In this document: one piece after another, positions 7,936 through 16,408 of the stretch | Layout: each line of letters opens with the position of its first letter | Numbering within the stretch: position 1 is the first letter of the stretch | DNA from: Chloroflexota bacterium | GTDB taxonomy: Bacteria > Chloroflexota > Dehalococcoidia > JACQUA01 | NCBI GenBank assembly: GCA_016210565.1 | Contig: JACQUA010000410.1 | Coordinates: forward strand, 1 to 52,788 | Reading direction: 5' to 3' | DNA: 52,788 nt | Translations under genes and position numbers: made by a program | The notes under the pieces: generated by a model | Told to the model about the DNA's origin: nothing | Databases searched by the model: none | The model's input: only the letters and a program-made list of their open reading frames with translations

Positions 7936-9099
7936 ATGAAAAAGGTATTTTGCTTTTGCGTTCTTGTTATCGCGGCCTTCTTTTTGGCTACAGGTTGTGC
8001 ACCCGAGGCCGCTTCCCCGCCTTCGTCTGCAAGACCGCCAGAAAAAGCGTCTCTGGCAGAGAAGCCATCCTGGCAGCAGGAATGGAACAAGACTCTGGCT
8101 GAAGCCAGGGCAGAGGGAACCATAGTCTTATATGGAAGCACACCTCCCGCTATTCTAAAGGAGCGGGCTACGAACCTTTTTAGAGAGAAATTCGGATTGA
8201 GCCTGGAGACGCTTTCAGCTAAAGGCGGGGAGCTCAGGGTCAAGATAGAGTCCGAAAGAAGAATGGGGATTTATTATCCCGATATCCTTATCGGTGGCGC
8301 CCCAACGAATTATGACATAAAAGGCTGGGGATTTACTGATCCTATTGAACCTGCTCTCCTGCTTCCTGAGGTGACTGATAGCAGCAAATGGTATGGCGGG
8401 AAGCTACCCTGGTCAGACGAAAAGAAGATGGCTTTTCTCTTCTTCGCTTCTCCGGACCCGCCCCTGGCAATCAATACTGATATGGTCAGGCGCGGCGAAA
8501 TCAAGTCCTACAAAGACCTGCTCGCCCCCAGATGGAAGGGGAAAATAGTAATGAATGACCCTACCTCCGACGGCGCCGGGTTGCTGATGTTTGCACAGAC
8601 TCAATTGCACAACCTGGTGGACGCGGATTACTTCCGCCGGTTGGCCAGAGACCAGGAAGTAACTCTATCCAGGGACAAACGCCTTCAAGTTGAATGGGTG
8701 GCCAAGGGAAAATACCCTGTGCTCCTTTTCGCCAGTCCCAACGATGTGGCGCCTTTCGTACAGGCTGGAGCGCCTATTGCCCCGACAAGCGTAGAAGAAG
8801 GTACTATTCTGTCTGAAACCAGCAATGCGCTGAGCCTGATGAATAAGGCTCCCCATCCCAGCGCGGCCAGGGTATTCATAAACTGGTTCCTCGGGAAAGA
8901 GGGACAACAGCTTATCCAGGATGCTACGGACAAGCAGGTACAGAGAACCGATATCTCGACTGATAAGCTTACAGGGGGCGTCCGTCAGCCCGGAGAAAAA
9001 TACCTCCCGGACCCGCTCAAGATAGAGAAGGTCTATCTTGAAGAATATCCTAAATATGCGGACATGGCCAGACAGATTTTTGGTCCCCTGTCGAGATAG
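7936..9099 (+). CDS. solute-binding lipoprotein (SBP3)
   Basis: Type-2 binding lipoprotein of 387 residues with lipobox ATG-Cys21. The ATG at 7936 is preceded by AAGGAG at 7921-7926; the longer frame from 7873 has no signal-peptide logic. Mature-family marks are SWQQEWNKTLAEARAEGTI, DLLAPRWKGKIVMNDPT, WVAKGKYPVLL, PHPSAARVFINWFLGKEGQQ and a short acidic C-terminus. It is more divergent than SBP1/2 and SBP4/6/7: SPPAILKERATNLFREKFGL replaces the usual region. It sits between MmgE/PrpD 2 and the flavoenzyme in the lower-G+C block, so the three may serve one pathway. Confidence 0.85.
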   Translation: MKKVFCFCVLVIAAFFLATGCAPEAASPPSSARPPEKASLAEKPSWQQEWNKTLAEARAEGTIVLYGSTPPAILKERATNLFREKFGLSLETLSAKGGELRVKIESERRMGIYYPDILIGGAPTNYDIKGWGFTDPIEPALLLPEVTDSSKWYGGKLPWSDEKKMAFLFFASPDPPLAINTDMVRRGEIKSYKDLLAPRWKGKIVMNDPTSDGAGLLMFAQTQLHNLVDADYFRRLARDQEVTLSRDKRLQVEWVAKGKYPVLLFASPNDVAPFVQAGAPIAPTSVEEGTILSETSNALSLMNKAPHPSAARVFINWFLGKEGQQLIQDATDKQVQRTDISTDKLTGGVRQPGEKYLPDPLKIEKVYLEEYPKYADMARQIFGPLSR

Positions 9100-9478
9100 G
9101 CAAGCGGCCTGGTAACGAATATGCCCCAAAGCAATCCCATTCAACCTCGGCAGGTAGGTTGACGCCTATCCAGGGGCAAAGTGCCGTGAGGCTACGATGA
9201 ATCTCCCGGCGGCTGTCACCCGCCGAAGCCCTGAGCAAAGCGAAGGGGCAGGCGAAGGGTCTTTTCTCATCATAGCGCTTTCTTCTGTAATCGAGCGCCA
9301 GGTCACATTATCCCGGATTGTGCATGGACGGGGTAGGGTGTAGTGCATGGCTTTAGCCTTGCCGGGGTGGTCTTCGTCCCCACCCACAGAGCTGAAGCTG
9401 TGCACTACACCCCCCGCGCCGATGCATAATCTGGGATTATCGGAGATTCAAGAGGCCGAATCAAACGGAGGCACGACC
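9100..9478. other. 379-base gap made of repeats, no gene
   Basis: No gene. The gap holds a degenerate copy near 9216-9270 of the repeat built on CCCTGAGC.AAGCGAAG, then the long hairpin at 9306-9445. The RBS of the flavoenzyme follows directly. Confidence 0.6.
9306..9445. repeat. long imperfect hairpin (about 50-base arms)
   Basis: The left arm (about 9308-9358) and right arm (about 9393-9443) are reverse complements with scattered mismatches. Shared cores are GGTGTAGTGCA, ATGCAT/ATGCAC and ATCCC.GATT.TGCAT. The loop is about 30 bases. A half-similar fragment (AATCCCAAATTATGCGTGCG) lies at 25164-25183. The size and structure are those of a miniature inverted-repeat element. Confidence 0.65.
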
Positions 9479-11422
9479 TTGAAACTTTTTGAACCCGGCA
9501 AAATAGGAAAGCTTCACGTAAAAAACAGAATAGTCCTTGCTCCAATCAGTCTTGGTCCGATGGTAGAACCTGACGGCAGATTGTCTCAGCGACTCATGGA
9601 CTTGTACGTTGCCAGGGCCAGGGGCGGGACAGGGATGATAATAACAACTAGCGCAGGAGTCACCAGAGAGATAGAACAACCGCCAAACAGTCCCTTTCTG
9701 AACCATCTCATGGCCGATGACGCCGGGTATGTGACCAGATTCAGTGAACTATCAGAGTCGGTTCATGAATACGGGTCCAGGATAGTCATACAACTAACGA
9801 TAGGCTTGGGACATAACGTGCCTCCTTATGTTTCAAGAACCGCCGGCGCCGTTGGACCATCGCCCAACCCCACCTGCCATGATCCCGCTGTCACGTCACG
9901 TGAGCTCACCGTAGAAGAAATCCAGCGAATCGTAAGACGCTCCGGTTTTGCTGGTCAAGTATTGAGCAGCGCGGGAATAGACGGGATACAGCTAAACGTA
10001 CATGCCGGACACCTCCTTGATGAGTTCACTTGCTCATTGTGGAACAAGCGAACCGACAAATACGGCGGGGACCTGGATGGCAGGCTAAGATTGTCAGTGG
10101 AAATTATTGAAGCCATAAAGAGAGCGGCTGGAGCTGACTTTCCCGTGATTATTAAGTTCGGTCTCACCCACTACATACCCGGAGGCCGAGAAATCGAGGA
10201 AGGGCTTCAGATGGCTCGAAAATGGGAAGCAGCAGGCGTTGACGCCCTGATCGTGGATGCCGGCTGTCACGAAGCCAGATATTGGATGGACCCGCCCACA
10301 ACTCTGCCCATGGGTTGTTGGGTTGGCCTGGCAGCGATGGTTAAGCAGGTTGTCAAGATTCCGGTCATTGCCGGCGGTAAACTCGGTGTTCCAGAATTGG
10401 CGGAGGCGGTGTTGCAGGAGGGAAAAGCTGACTTCATCGCCCTGGGGCGGCCGCTGCTTGCTGATCCGGAATGGGCGAACAAGGTAAAAGAGGGAAAGCC
10501 GGAAGATATCGTGCCGTGCATCGGAGATCTCGAAGGCTGCCACAAAAGGGGCCATGAGCGCAAGTACCAGAGCTGTACCGTAAACCCGGCGTGCGGGATG
10601 GAAAGCGAGTTCACCATAGAGAAAGCGACAAAGAAGAAATCCGTGCTCGTCGTGGGCGGGGGGCCGGGTGGCATGGAAGCGGCCAGGGTTGCGGCGCTGA
10701 GGGGCCACAGGGTTTCCTTGTGGGAGAAAGGCCATGCATTGGGCGGCAACCTGATAGCAGCCTCAGTGCCCGAACTCAAGCAGGAATACAGAACGTTCAT
10801 AACCTATCTCTCCACTCAATTGAACAAACTGGGGGTGGAGACTAGCCTTGCCAGGGAAGCTACACCGGAGCTCATTGAAGAGACGAAGCCCGAAGTCGTG
10901 TTCGTCGCAACTGGTAGTACGCCAGTCCTTCCAGATATCCCCGGAGCAGAAAAGGGAAACGTGGCATTTGCTGTCGATTTGCTTCTGGGTAAACGCGAAG
11001 CAGGACGATCGGTGGTTGTGATAGGCGGGGGGACGGTTGGCTGTGAGGCAGCGCTATACCTGGCTCAACAAGGTAGGAACGTGACCATCGTTGAGATGTT
11101 GGATAGAATCATGGATGACACGTATTTCATTAGCCGGGAGCATCTGTTGAAATTGCTTGAGGACAGCAAGGTCAAGATTCTGGTTAACACCAGGGTCGTG
11201 GAGATAACAGATGGAGGCGTCGTAGTAGCCGGCATAAACGGACGGCGAACTCCGCTCCCAGCCGATACCGTGTTGCTCGCCGCGGGGATGAAATCGAACG
11301 ATGGGCTCGTTGAAGCCATAAGAGACAGGGTGCCCGAGGTATATGCGATTGGGGATTGCGTGCGACCGCGCAGGGTGATAAACGCTGTTTGGGAAGGATT
11401 CCACGCTGCTCGCATGACCTGA
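9479..11422 (+). CDS. NADH:flavin oxidoreductase / 2,4-dienoyl-CoA reductase-like enzyme
   Basis: Predicted cytoplasmic flavoenzyme of 647 residues. An Old Yellow Enzyme FMN barrel (about residues 1-330: KLFEPGKIGKLHVKNRI, HAGHLLDEF, NKRTDKYGG) is followed by an iron-sulphur segment and an FAD/NAD(P)-binding half (VLVVGGGPGGMEAARVA; SVVVIGGGTVGCEAALYLA; VYAIGDC). This is the E. coli FadH / BaiH layout: hydride from NAD(P)H passes through FAD and a 4Fe-4S cluster to FMN to reduce an activated C=C bond. I place the start at TTG 9479, which has GGAGG seven bases upstream and gives the family-typical MKLFEP start; the ATGs at 9347 and 9422 lie in the hairpin. In the cluster motif the second Cys of C-x2-C-x3-C-x11-C is Asp (CIGDLEGC). 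Confidence 0.88.
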   Translation: MKLFEPGKIGKLHVKNRIVLAPISLGPMVEPDGRLSQRLMDLYVARARGGTGMIITTSAGVTREIEQPPNSPFLNHLMADDAGYVTRFSELSESVHEYGSRIVIQLTIGLGHNVPPYVSRTAGAVGPSPNPTCHDPAVTSRELTVEEIQRIVRRSGFAGQVLSSAGIDGIQLNVHAGHLLDEFTCSLWNKRTDKYGGDLDGRLRLSVEIIEAIKRAAGADFPVIIKFGLTHYIPGGREIEEGLQMARKWEAAGVDALIVDAGCHEARYWMDPPTTLPMGCWVGLAAMVKQVVKIPVIAGGKLGVPELAEAVLQEGKADFIALGRPLLADPEWANKVKEGKPEDIVPCIGDLEGCHKRGHERKYQSCTVNPACGMESEFTIEKATKKKSVLVVGGGPGGMEAARVAALRGHRVSLWEKGHALGGNLIAASVPELKQEYRTFITYLSTQLNKLGVETSLAREATPELIEETKPEVVFVATGSTPVLPDIPGAEKGNVAFAVDLLLGKREAGRSVVVIGGGTVGCEAALYLAQQGRNVTIVEMLDRIMDDTYFISREHLLKLLEDSKVKILVNTRVVEITDGGVVVAGINGRRTPLPADTVLLAAGMKSNDGLVEAIRDRVPEVYAIGDCVRPRRVINAVWEGFHAARMT

Positions 11423-11440
11423 CCACACGGGCTTTGTGGC

Positions 11441-11464
11441 CTTTGTATCATTGGGAATACAAAG
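11441..11464 (+). terminator. candidate hairpin after the flavoenzyme gene
   Basis: Perfect 8-bp stem CTTTGTAT/ATACAAAG with an 8-base loop, starting 19 bases after the stop codon. There is no clear T tract. Confidence 0.4.
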
Positions 11465-11552
11465 ATAACAGCCGTGTTCGGGATATTCCTCGACCGCGAA
11501 TCAGGTGCGCACATCAGGCTCAGGAACGAGCCCGACTGGGCAGCGACCTATT

Positions 11553-11577
11553 GCGTTTGTACTAAATTAGTAGCCCG
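11553..11577. repeat. half copy of a GCGTTTGTA.TAAATTA palindrome
   Basis: GCGTTTGTACTAAATTAGTA closely resembles one side of the palindrome at 43386-43411 and the ends of the small element at 43398-43610. It looks like a solitary or decayed copy. Confidence 0.45.
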
Positions 11578-11599
11578 CCCGCGCCAGTACCGCCTCCAG

Positions 11600-12080
11600 T
11601 CAGGCGTCAGCTTTATTTGCAGGGCGTTCACCTCTTAATCCTGAACGATAAACTGTTCCCCGGGCTTCAAGACGGACATCGGGGTTCACCCCGGCGGCCG
11701 GTACGTCCACTCTGGAACTGGCGAAGCCCATGCTCTTGACGGCCACGGTTTGGCCCTCTTTGCTCATGAACCAGTTGAGGAAGATGACGGTGGCATTGGG
11801 GTCCGGTGGGGCCGTGGGGATGGCCAAGCCGCCATTGGAAGGCGAAAGCCCCACCTTTTCCTTTATCGCGGCATCGGCGACGGGCGCGCCTACGCTCAGA
11901 TGCTGACCTAACGCCGGCGTCTGGGCCCAGATGGCCGCCGGATACTTCCCCTTGGCCAGTCAGTCCACCCGCTGCCCCATGTCCCGGGTCATGACAATCT
12001 GTTGCTGTGTCAGCATGTTGGGCGGGTACTCCCCGGCTCTATACACTCACCCCACGGTCAGCCAGTTGAAATCTCATCGC
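11600..12080 (-). pseudogene. decayed solute-binding lipoprotein gene
   Basis: The minus strand encodes the C-terminal half of an SBP like the seven intact ones. It reads MTRDMGQRVD, a TGA at 11960-11962 exactly where the paralogues have Trp of the VEW-(L/V)-A-(R/K)-GKYP motif, then LAKGKYPAAIWAQTP, GAPVADAA, PDPNATVIFLNWFMSKEGQT and SRVDVP. A further in-frame stop lies at 12047-12049. No lipoprotein signal or N-terminal lobe is recognisable upstream. The last 84 codons form an open frame that could be mis-called as a gene. Confidence 0.8.
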
Positions 12081-12162
12081 CCGTCTTTCCGCCCCGGCGA
12101 TAGACCATAGCATTCCCGCTTATTTTACTGACGCCGCACTCCCAACATCCGGCGGACAAAGC

Positions 12163-13146
12163 TCAGACCAGTGAAAACAGTATCTTGTCTTGCCATGTTC
12201 TCTGCCTCACCGATCCTTCTTCCTCGAGATACTTTAGATGGGCGAGGGTTTCTCCAAAAGCAAATCGTTTGGGCGGATAGGGGAACAGCTCCCACGAGCT
12301 GAAGCCGATGTTCCAGGTTATGAAAGGCGCTATCTCATAGGCGGTCTTGTCGCCGTCTTTCAGAGCAGACAGGACCTCAGTTAGTCTATGCCGGTGGTGC
12401 TCGCGTAGCTCTCCAATTCTGGCTTTGTGATCGTCAATGGTGCGGCGGTGGCCCGGTAAGACAAGCCCTATGTCCATGGAGCGAATCTTCTCCAGGCTCT
12501 CCAGGTATTTCTTCAGTGGATTCTGTATCCTGAGGGTGAAGGCGATGTTGGGGGTGATGTCCGAAAGAATATGGTCCCCGGCCACAAGGACCTTCATCTT
12601 AGCTTCATAGAGACACATATGCCCCAGGGAATGCCCCGGGGTTGCTACGGCTCTGAAGCTGTAATCTCCAATCCGCAAGGCGTCTCCCTCCCTCAAGATT
12701 TCAAAGTCAATCCTCCGGCTGAGCCCGTGAACTCGGCCCGGATGGCTCTCCAGAGATCGCTTCAGTTCTTCTTCGGGATAGCCGTTCCGGGTGAATACTT
12801 CGTTCAGTTCTTGATCATTCTCCCGTTTCCTGTCACTCTCCAGGTTGACCGCGAAGGCCTCAACATCGTTAATGTAGACTGTCGACGTCCTGGTCGCAAG
12901 ATCGGCGGCGAGACCGCAATGGTCTGCGTGCAGGTGCGTAATAAAAATGTCTGTTTTGTTTAAGTCCACACCGAGTGCGCCCAGCTCACATAACATCTTG
13001 TCCTTGCATTCCCGCTGGTTCCATCCGGTGTCAATCAGCAGAAACCGCTTACCGCCTTTGATAAGATAACAATTTACAGCTTTTAGAGGGCTTCCAGGCA
13101 GAGGAATTCCAATCCTGTACAGGTTTGGGATGATTTGTTTAGCCAT
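12163..13146 (-). CDS. MBL-fold metallo-hydrolase
   Basis: Cytoplasmic protein of 327 residues with the metallo-beta-lactamase fold. The metal-binding motif THLHADHCG supplies His71, His73, Asp75 and His76; further likely ligands are His172 (TPGHSLGH), Asp191 (AGDH) and His233 (PGH). This is the pattern of glyoxalase-II-like thioester, lactone and phosphodiester hydrolases. A C-terminal helical region of about 80 residues follows the last ligand, as in the subgroup with an extra substrate-specificity domain. It lies downstream of the molybdopterin enzyme on the same strand, 275 bases apart, so co-transcription is possible. A thioesterase or lactonase role in carboxylic-acid catabolism would fit the context but is inference. 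Confidence 0.85.
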   Translation of the reverse strand: MAKQIIPNLYRIGIPLPGSPLKAVNCYLIKGGKRFLLIDTGWNQRECKDKMLCELGALGVDLNKTDIFITHLHADHCGLAADLATRTSTVYINDVEAFAVNLESDRKRENDQELNEVFTRNGYPEEELKRSLESHPGRVHGLSRRIDFEILREGDALRIGDYSFRAVATPGHSLGHMCLYEAKMKVLVAGDHILSDITPNIAFTLRIQNPLKKYLESLEKIRSMDIGLVLPGHRRTIDDHKARIGELREHHRHRLTEVLSALKDGDKTAYEIAPFITWNIGFSSWELFPYPPKRFAFGETLAHLKYLEEEGSVRQRTWQDKILFSLV

Positions 13147-13327
13147 GAGCCTCGTAATCCATGAACACTTTCGCGCTTTCTGTTAGTATCGTTGTGACCC
13201 CCGTGAACTGTTGAGGACTATTGCCACACCGGGGACGTTGCGGCCTGGCTGCGACCGATCATTAACACGAACGTAATGAATGGTGACGCCATAATCTCAC
13301 ACAAAGGTACAAAGAACACAGAGGTAG

Positions 13328-13412
13328 CTCTCAGCTTTCAGCTATCAGCCCTCAGACCGCCCCGCCCGGGTCGGTGGGGACTGAAAGCTGATAGCTGACT
13401 GCTGACTGCTCT
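13328..13412. repeat. TCAGC-type repeat hairpin
   Basis: CTCTCAGCTTTCAGCTATC at 13328 and the inverted ACTGAAAGCTGATAGC near 13380 flank a G+C-rich centre. It is the same family as 4438-4600. Just upstream (about 13296-13325) is a fragment of the CACAAAGG repeat also seen at 43434-43554. Confidence 0.6.
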
Positions 13413-13421
13413 TGTCTGCGT

Positions 13422-15659
13422 TCAATAGCTCTTGCATCTTTCGATGCGGCACAAAGCAGTTTTGAGAGGCCAGCCGCCGCTTCTCCGGTTGCACCGGTCG
13501 GGGTCATCGTCCATAAGTACGTTGACGTTCGACTGCCAGACGCCGCCCAGCCAGGGCTCTTCACCCGGTAGCTCAGGGAACCACCAGCCGTGTTCGCAAT
13601 GGACCACCTGTTTATCCAGACCATCAAAGTACCGGCATTGTTGCCTGATCCGGCCCCGGGGGGTTTCGATCCAGACCCAGTCCCCATCCTGGATTCCGAA
13701 CCCCTTTGCGGTTTCGGGGTGAATCTGGACTTGCGGCTCCGGACGCTGCTTCCTGACCGAAGGAATCTGCCGTTGCTCTGAGTGGAAGTAGGGTCGGAAC
13801 CTGCCCCCGGTGATGAGCGTTAACGGGAAACGCTCTGCGAGGTCGGGACGGCTGACGATGCTTTCTTTGGGCTCGTGGAACTCGGGAAGGGGATCGTAGC
13901 CCAGTTTTTCCAGGACGGTCGAATACAGTTCCAGCTTTCCGGTGGGTGTACCGAAGGCTTCTTTCCGCTCGTACTTTTTATAGTCGTCAGGAGGGAAATA
14001 CAGGCCGTTCTTCTTGACTATGAACTCCTCGAAATTCATGCCCAGGGGACCTAGCTGGTAGCCGTAGGCTTCCTCCATGGATTCCCAGGGCCAGTTTTCT
14101 TCCTGCCCCATTCGTAGGCCCAGGGCGCGGAAGAAATCATAGTCGGTCCAGTAGTCGTATTCACCTTCTTTTTTCGCCGGCAGCGCCGCCTCCCCGGCAA
14201 TGATCGACGTGTTGTTGCTGTAGGTACAATACAGCTCAGGCCTTTCAATCCAGCCGGCCGTGGGCAAAACGTAATCGGCAAGCTGGGCGCTGGGAGTGAG
14301 CCAGTAGTCCTTTACCACGTACAGATCAAGACTTTTCAGCGCCTGATAGACCAGCTTCGTGTTCGCCTGCGTGACCATGGGATTGCTGCCAATGGTGATC
14401 CCGGCCCGCACCGGATAGGGCTTCCCGGTCAGGACGGCCCGCAGCACCGAAGGGTAATGAGCATAGGCAACGACATTGCTCTCTTTTCCCCAGACCCTTT
14501 TGTTGCTGGCGGCGATCAGCGTCCGGCCCGGCCAGGCCAGAAGCTTGAAGCGGTCCGCCCCGATTTGCTTTTGCTTTTGGTCATCCGAAAGCGCCTCATT
14601 GAGCTGCATCTCCACTTCATCGATGATATCCATGGGACCGGGCAGATATTCTCCGCCCCGGACGTCGATATTGCCCACAATGGCCGAGAGGATCAGCCTC
14701 GCCTGGATGGCCTCCTGCTGGTCCTCCAGGTGCTCCATCCCCATGCCGTTGACCGAGACCCCGGGGCGGTTCGTAGCATACAGCCGCGCCGCCGCCCGGA
14801 TCTTTTCAGAAGGAACGCCGGTTATCTTCGCTGTCTTCTCGGGCGAATACGCCCTGGCCCGCTGCGCCAGCTTGTCGAATCCATGACACCACCGGGCCAC
14901 AAAATCCTTGTCGTACAGTCCTTCTTCGATGACCACGTTCAGCATCGACAGGACCAGAGCCGCGTCCGTACCCGGCCGCAGTTGCAGCCACAGGTCAGCC
15001 AGTTCCGCGGTCTGCGTCTTCCTGGGATCGGCGACAATTATCTTGCTTCCCGCTGCCTTAGCATCCCGTATTGATTTCCACAGGCGAGGGATTGACTGGG
15101 ACGGATCGATCCCGATCATGAAGACGCACTTGGTCAGGGGTCTCCCTTCGGCGTCTTTGGTCAGCATCAGTCCCGACCGGTGCCGCAGCGGCCAGCCCAT
15201 CATGGCCGCCCCCATGCCGATTACGGGACCAAAGCAAATCTGGTTCTGGCCCACGATATTCGGGGATCCCAGAAGGTTCAGGAACCGCATCAGCGGCCAT
15301 TCCGTGGTCCTCCCCGTGCCCAGCGTCAGCATCAACGACTCCGGACCGTAGCGTTCCGTGATGGACTTCAAGCGTTTGGCGATATCGCCCATGGCTTCAT
15401 CCCAACCGACGACCACCCACTTGTTTTCCCCGCGCTCTCCGGCGCGTTTCAACGGAAAGCGCACCCGGTCGGGATGATAGACGGCTTCTCGGGCACCGAG
15501 CAGCCGGGGACACCCGCGGGTGGCGGGCAATATCTCATCCACCCTAGGATCGGACCGGTCTTCTTCTATCTTCTCCAGCTTGCCATCCCGGGAGTACACC
15601 ACCACCCGGCATCTCGCATGACACCACCGGCACACCGCTTTCTTAGTTTGCTCGTTCAC
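13422..15659 (-). CDS. molybdopterin-dependent oxidoreductase (DMSO reductase superfamily)
   Basis: Protein of 745 residues, predicted cytoplasmic (no twin-arginine signal). The N-terminus carries a 4Fe-4S site Cys10-x2-Cys13-x3-Cys17-x32-Cys50. Molybdo-bis-PGD family segments follow (WDEAMGDIAKRL, MGIEHL-like MGMEHLEDQQ, TGGRFRPYFHSEQRQ, IHPETAKGFGIQDGDWVWI). Cys142 in NQICFGP is in the position expected for the protein ligand to Mo or W. Overall it resembles the family branch containing acetylene hydratase and many uncharacterised oxidoreductases, so the reaction could be a redox step or a hydration. No partner Fe-S or membrane subunit gene is adjacent. The start MNEQTKKAVC is well placed next to the cluster motif. 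Confidence 0.85.
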   Translation of the reverse strand: MNEQTKKAVCRWCHARCRVVVYSRDGKLEKIEEDRSDPRVDEILPATRGCPRLLGAREAVYHPDRVRFPLKRAGERGENKWVVVGWDEAMGDIAKRLKSITERYGPESLMLTLGTGRTTEWPLMRFLNLLGSPNIVGQNQICFGPVIGMGAAMMGWPLRHRSGLMLTKDAEGRPLTKCVFMIGIDPSQSIPRLWKSIRDAKAAGSKIIVADPRKTQTAELADLWLQLRPGTDAALVLSMLNVVIEEGLYDKDFVARWCHGFDKLAQRARAYSPEKTAKITGVPSEKIRAAARLYATNRPGVSVNGMGMEHLEDQQEAIQARLILSAIVGNIDVRGGEYLPGPMDIIDEVEMQLNEALSDDQKQKQIGADRFKLLAWPGRTLIAASNKRVWGKESNVVAYAHYPSVLRAVLTGKPYPVRAGITIGSNPMVTQANTKLVYQALKSLDLYVVKDYWLTPSAQLADYVLPTAGWIERPELYCTYSNNTSIIAGEAALPAKKEGEYDYWTDYDFFRALGLRMGQEENWPWESMEEAYGYQLGPLGMNFEEFIVKKNGLYFPPDDYKKYERKEAFGTPTGKLELYSTVLEKLGYDPLPEFHEPKESIVSRPDLAERFPLTLITGGRFRPYFHSEQRQIPSVRKQRPEPQVQIHPETAKGFGIQDGDWVWIETPRGRIRQQCRYFDGLDKQVVHCEHGWWFPELPGEEPWLGGVWQSNVNVLMDDDPDRCNRRSGGWPLKTALCRIERCKSY

Positions 15660-16179
15660 GGTCCCTCCTGATACCCAGTGCTCAGTTGCACAAACCAGCG
15701 ATCCCGATTTGTCGGGACGACTGCTCGGTAAATGTCACCCTCAGCCGGAGCCCTGAGCGAAGCGAAGAGGCAGTCGAAGGGTCTTTCGTCCGCCACCCCA
15801 CCCCGAAAGATTCTTCGACTACGCTCGCTGGGATCTCTTCGCTCAGAATGACAGCGCACACCGTTTTCATTCTTGATGGTCCCGACTCGTCGGGATGGGT
15901 GATTGATGGTAAACCGCTCCGCTCTGCGAGAGTCCGCAAGGCGGACAAGGCCGACCGGCGCATGGGTGAATTCCAAAACATACTACAGTTTTCTCCCTCG
16001 GATTCTATGAGTCCCCAGCATACATGTGAATAAGAGCACGTTCCGCGCCATATCCGGCACCGCGGTCCTTCTATTCCTATTTTGGTCGGCCCCGGGTTAT
16101 TTCCGGGCTGCGGAGCAAAGTCCCGGCGAAATGCCGGCAAGGTCCCGAAAACCGCAGACCGGGTCGGGATTACCATATT
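15660..16179. other. 520-base gap of dispersed repeats, no gene
   Basis: No supported gene; an ORF at 16026-16403 runs antisense through the tRNA. The gap carries the palindromic repeat at 15733-15852, two TCCCGA..TCGGGA mini-palindromes (near 15707 and 15881), a copy of the TTTCAT.CTTGATGG repeat near 15866, and the GTCCGC-AAG-GCGGAC hairpin at 15932-15946, which recurs at 25218-25232. Confidence 0.6.
15733..15852. repeat. palindromic intergenic repeat, CCTGAGCGAAG family
   Basis: An imperfect inverted repeat with one arm GTCACCCTCAGC..GAGCGAAGCGAAG..GTCGAAGGGTC and the other CGAAAGATTCTTCGAC..CTCGCTG..TCTTCGCTCAGAATGACA. Related copies lie at 28805-28905, 31470-31560 and, degenerate, at 9216-9270. 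Each can fold into a long hairpin. Confidence 0.75.
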
Positions 16180-16264
16180 TGGTGGGGAAGGGGGGATTTG
16201 AACCCCCACGCCTTGCGGCACATGATCCTAAGTCATGCTCGTCTGCCAGTTCCGACACTTCCCC
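16180..16264 (-). tRNA. tRNA-Leu (anticodon UAG), copy 1
   Basis: Read on the minus strand: acceptor stem GGGGAAG paired with CTTCCCC, an A discriminator and an encoded CCA (85 bases including CCA). The anticodon stem-loop is CATGA-CTTAGGA-TCATG, which gives UAG. A variable arm typical of class II tRNA-Leu (GTGCCGCAAGGCG) and a GGTTCAAAT T-loop are present. The sequence is identical to the copy at 24939-25023. An A+T-rich TATTTTACCAC lies 15 bases upstream in the gene's sense and recurs upstream of copy 2, perhaps part of the promoter. Confidence 0.95.
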
Positions 16265-16408
16265 GAACGTTTCGGCTTCTATTTTACCACTCTCCCCGGC
16301 AACTGCGCCGGAAAGTCAAGCGGCCAAAAAATGCCGGATTGTGCGCAGCTCGGCCGGGGCGCCGTCTTGTTCTCAATGTTTGGCCTTCACTCCCTCTATG
16401 TAGACCTT

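Noticed and set aside
9347..9478. ATG 9347 or 9422 as the flavoenzyme start
   Set aside because: Both lie in or at the edge of the long hairpin and add 44 or 19 non-homologous residues; TTG 9479 with GGAGG gives the family-typical start.
16026..16403. ORF of 125 codons with a hydrophobic N-terminus
   Set aside because: It runs antisense through tRNA-Leu copy 1; the peptide VGKGGFEPPRLAAHDPKSCS is the well-known artefact of translating this tRNA backwards. The same artefact occurs at 24869-25093.
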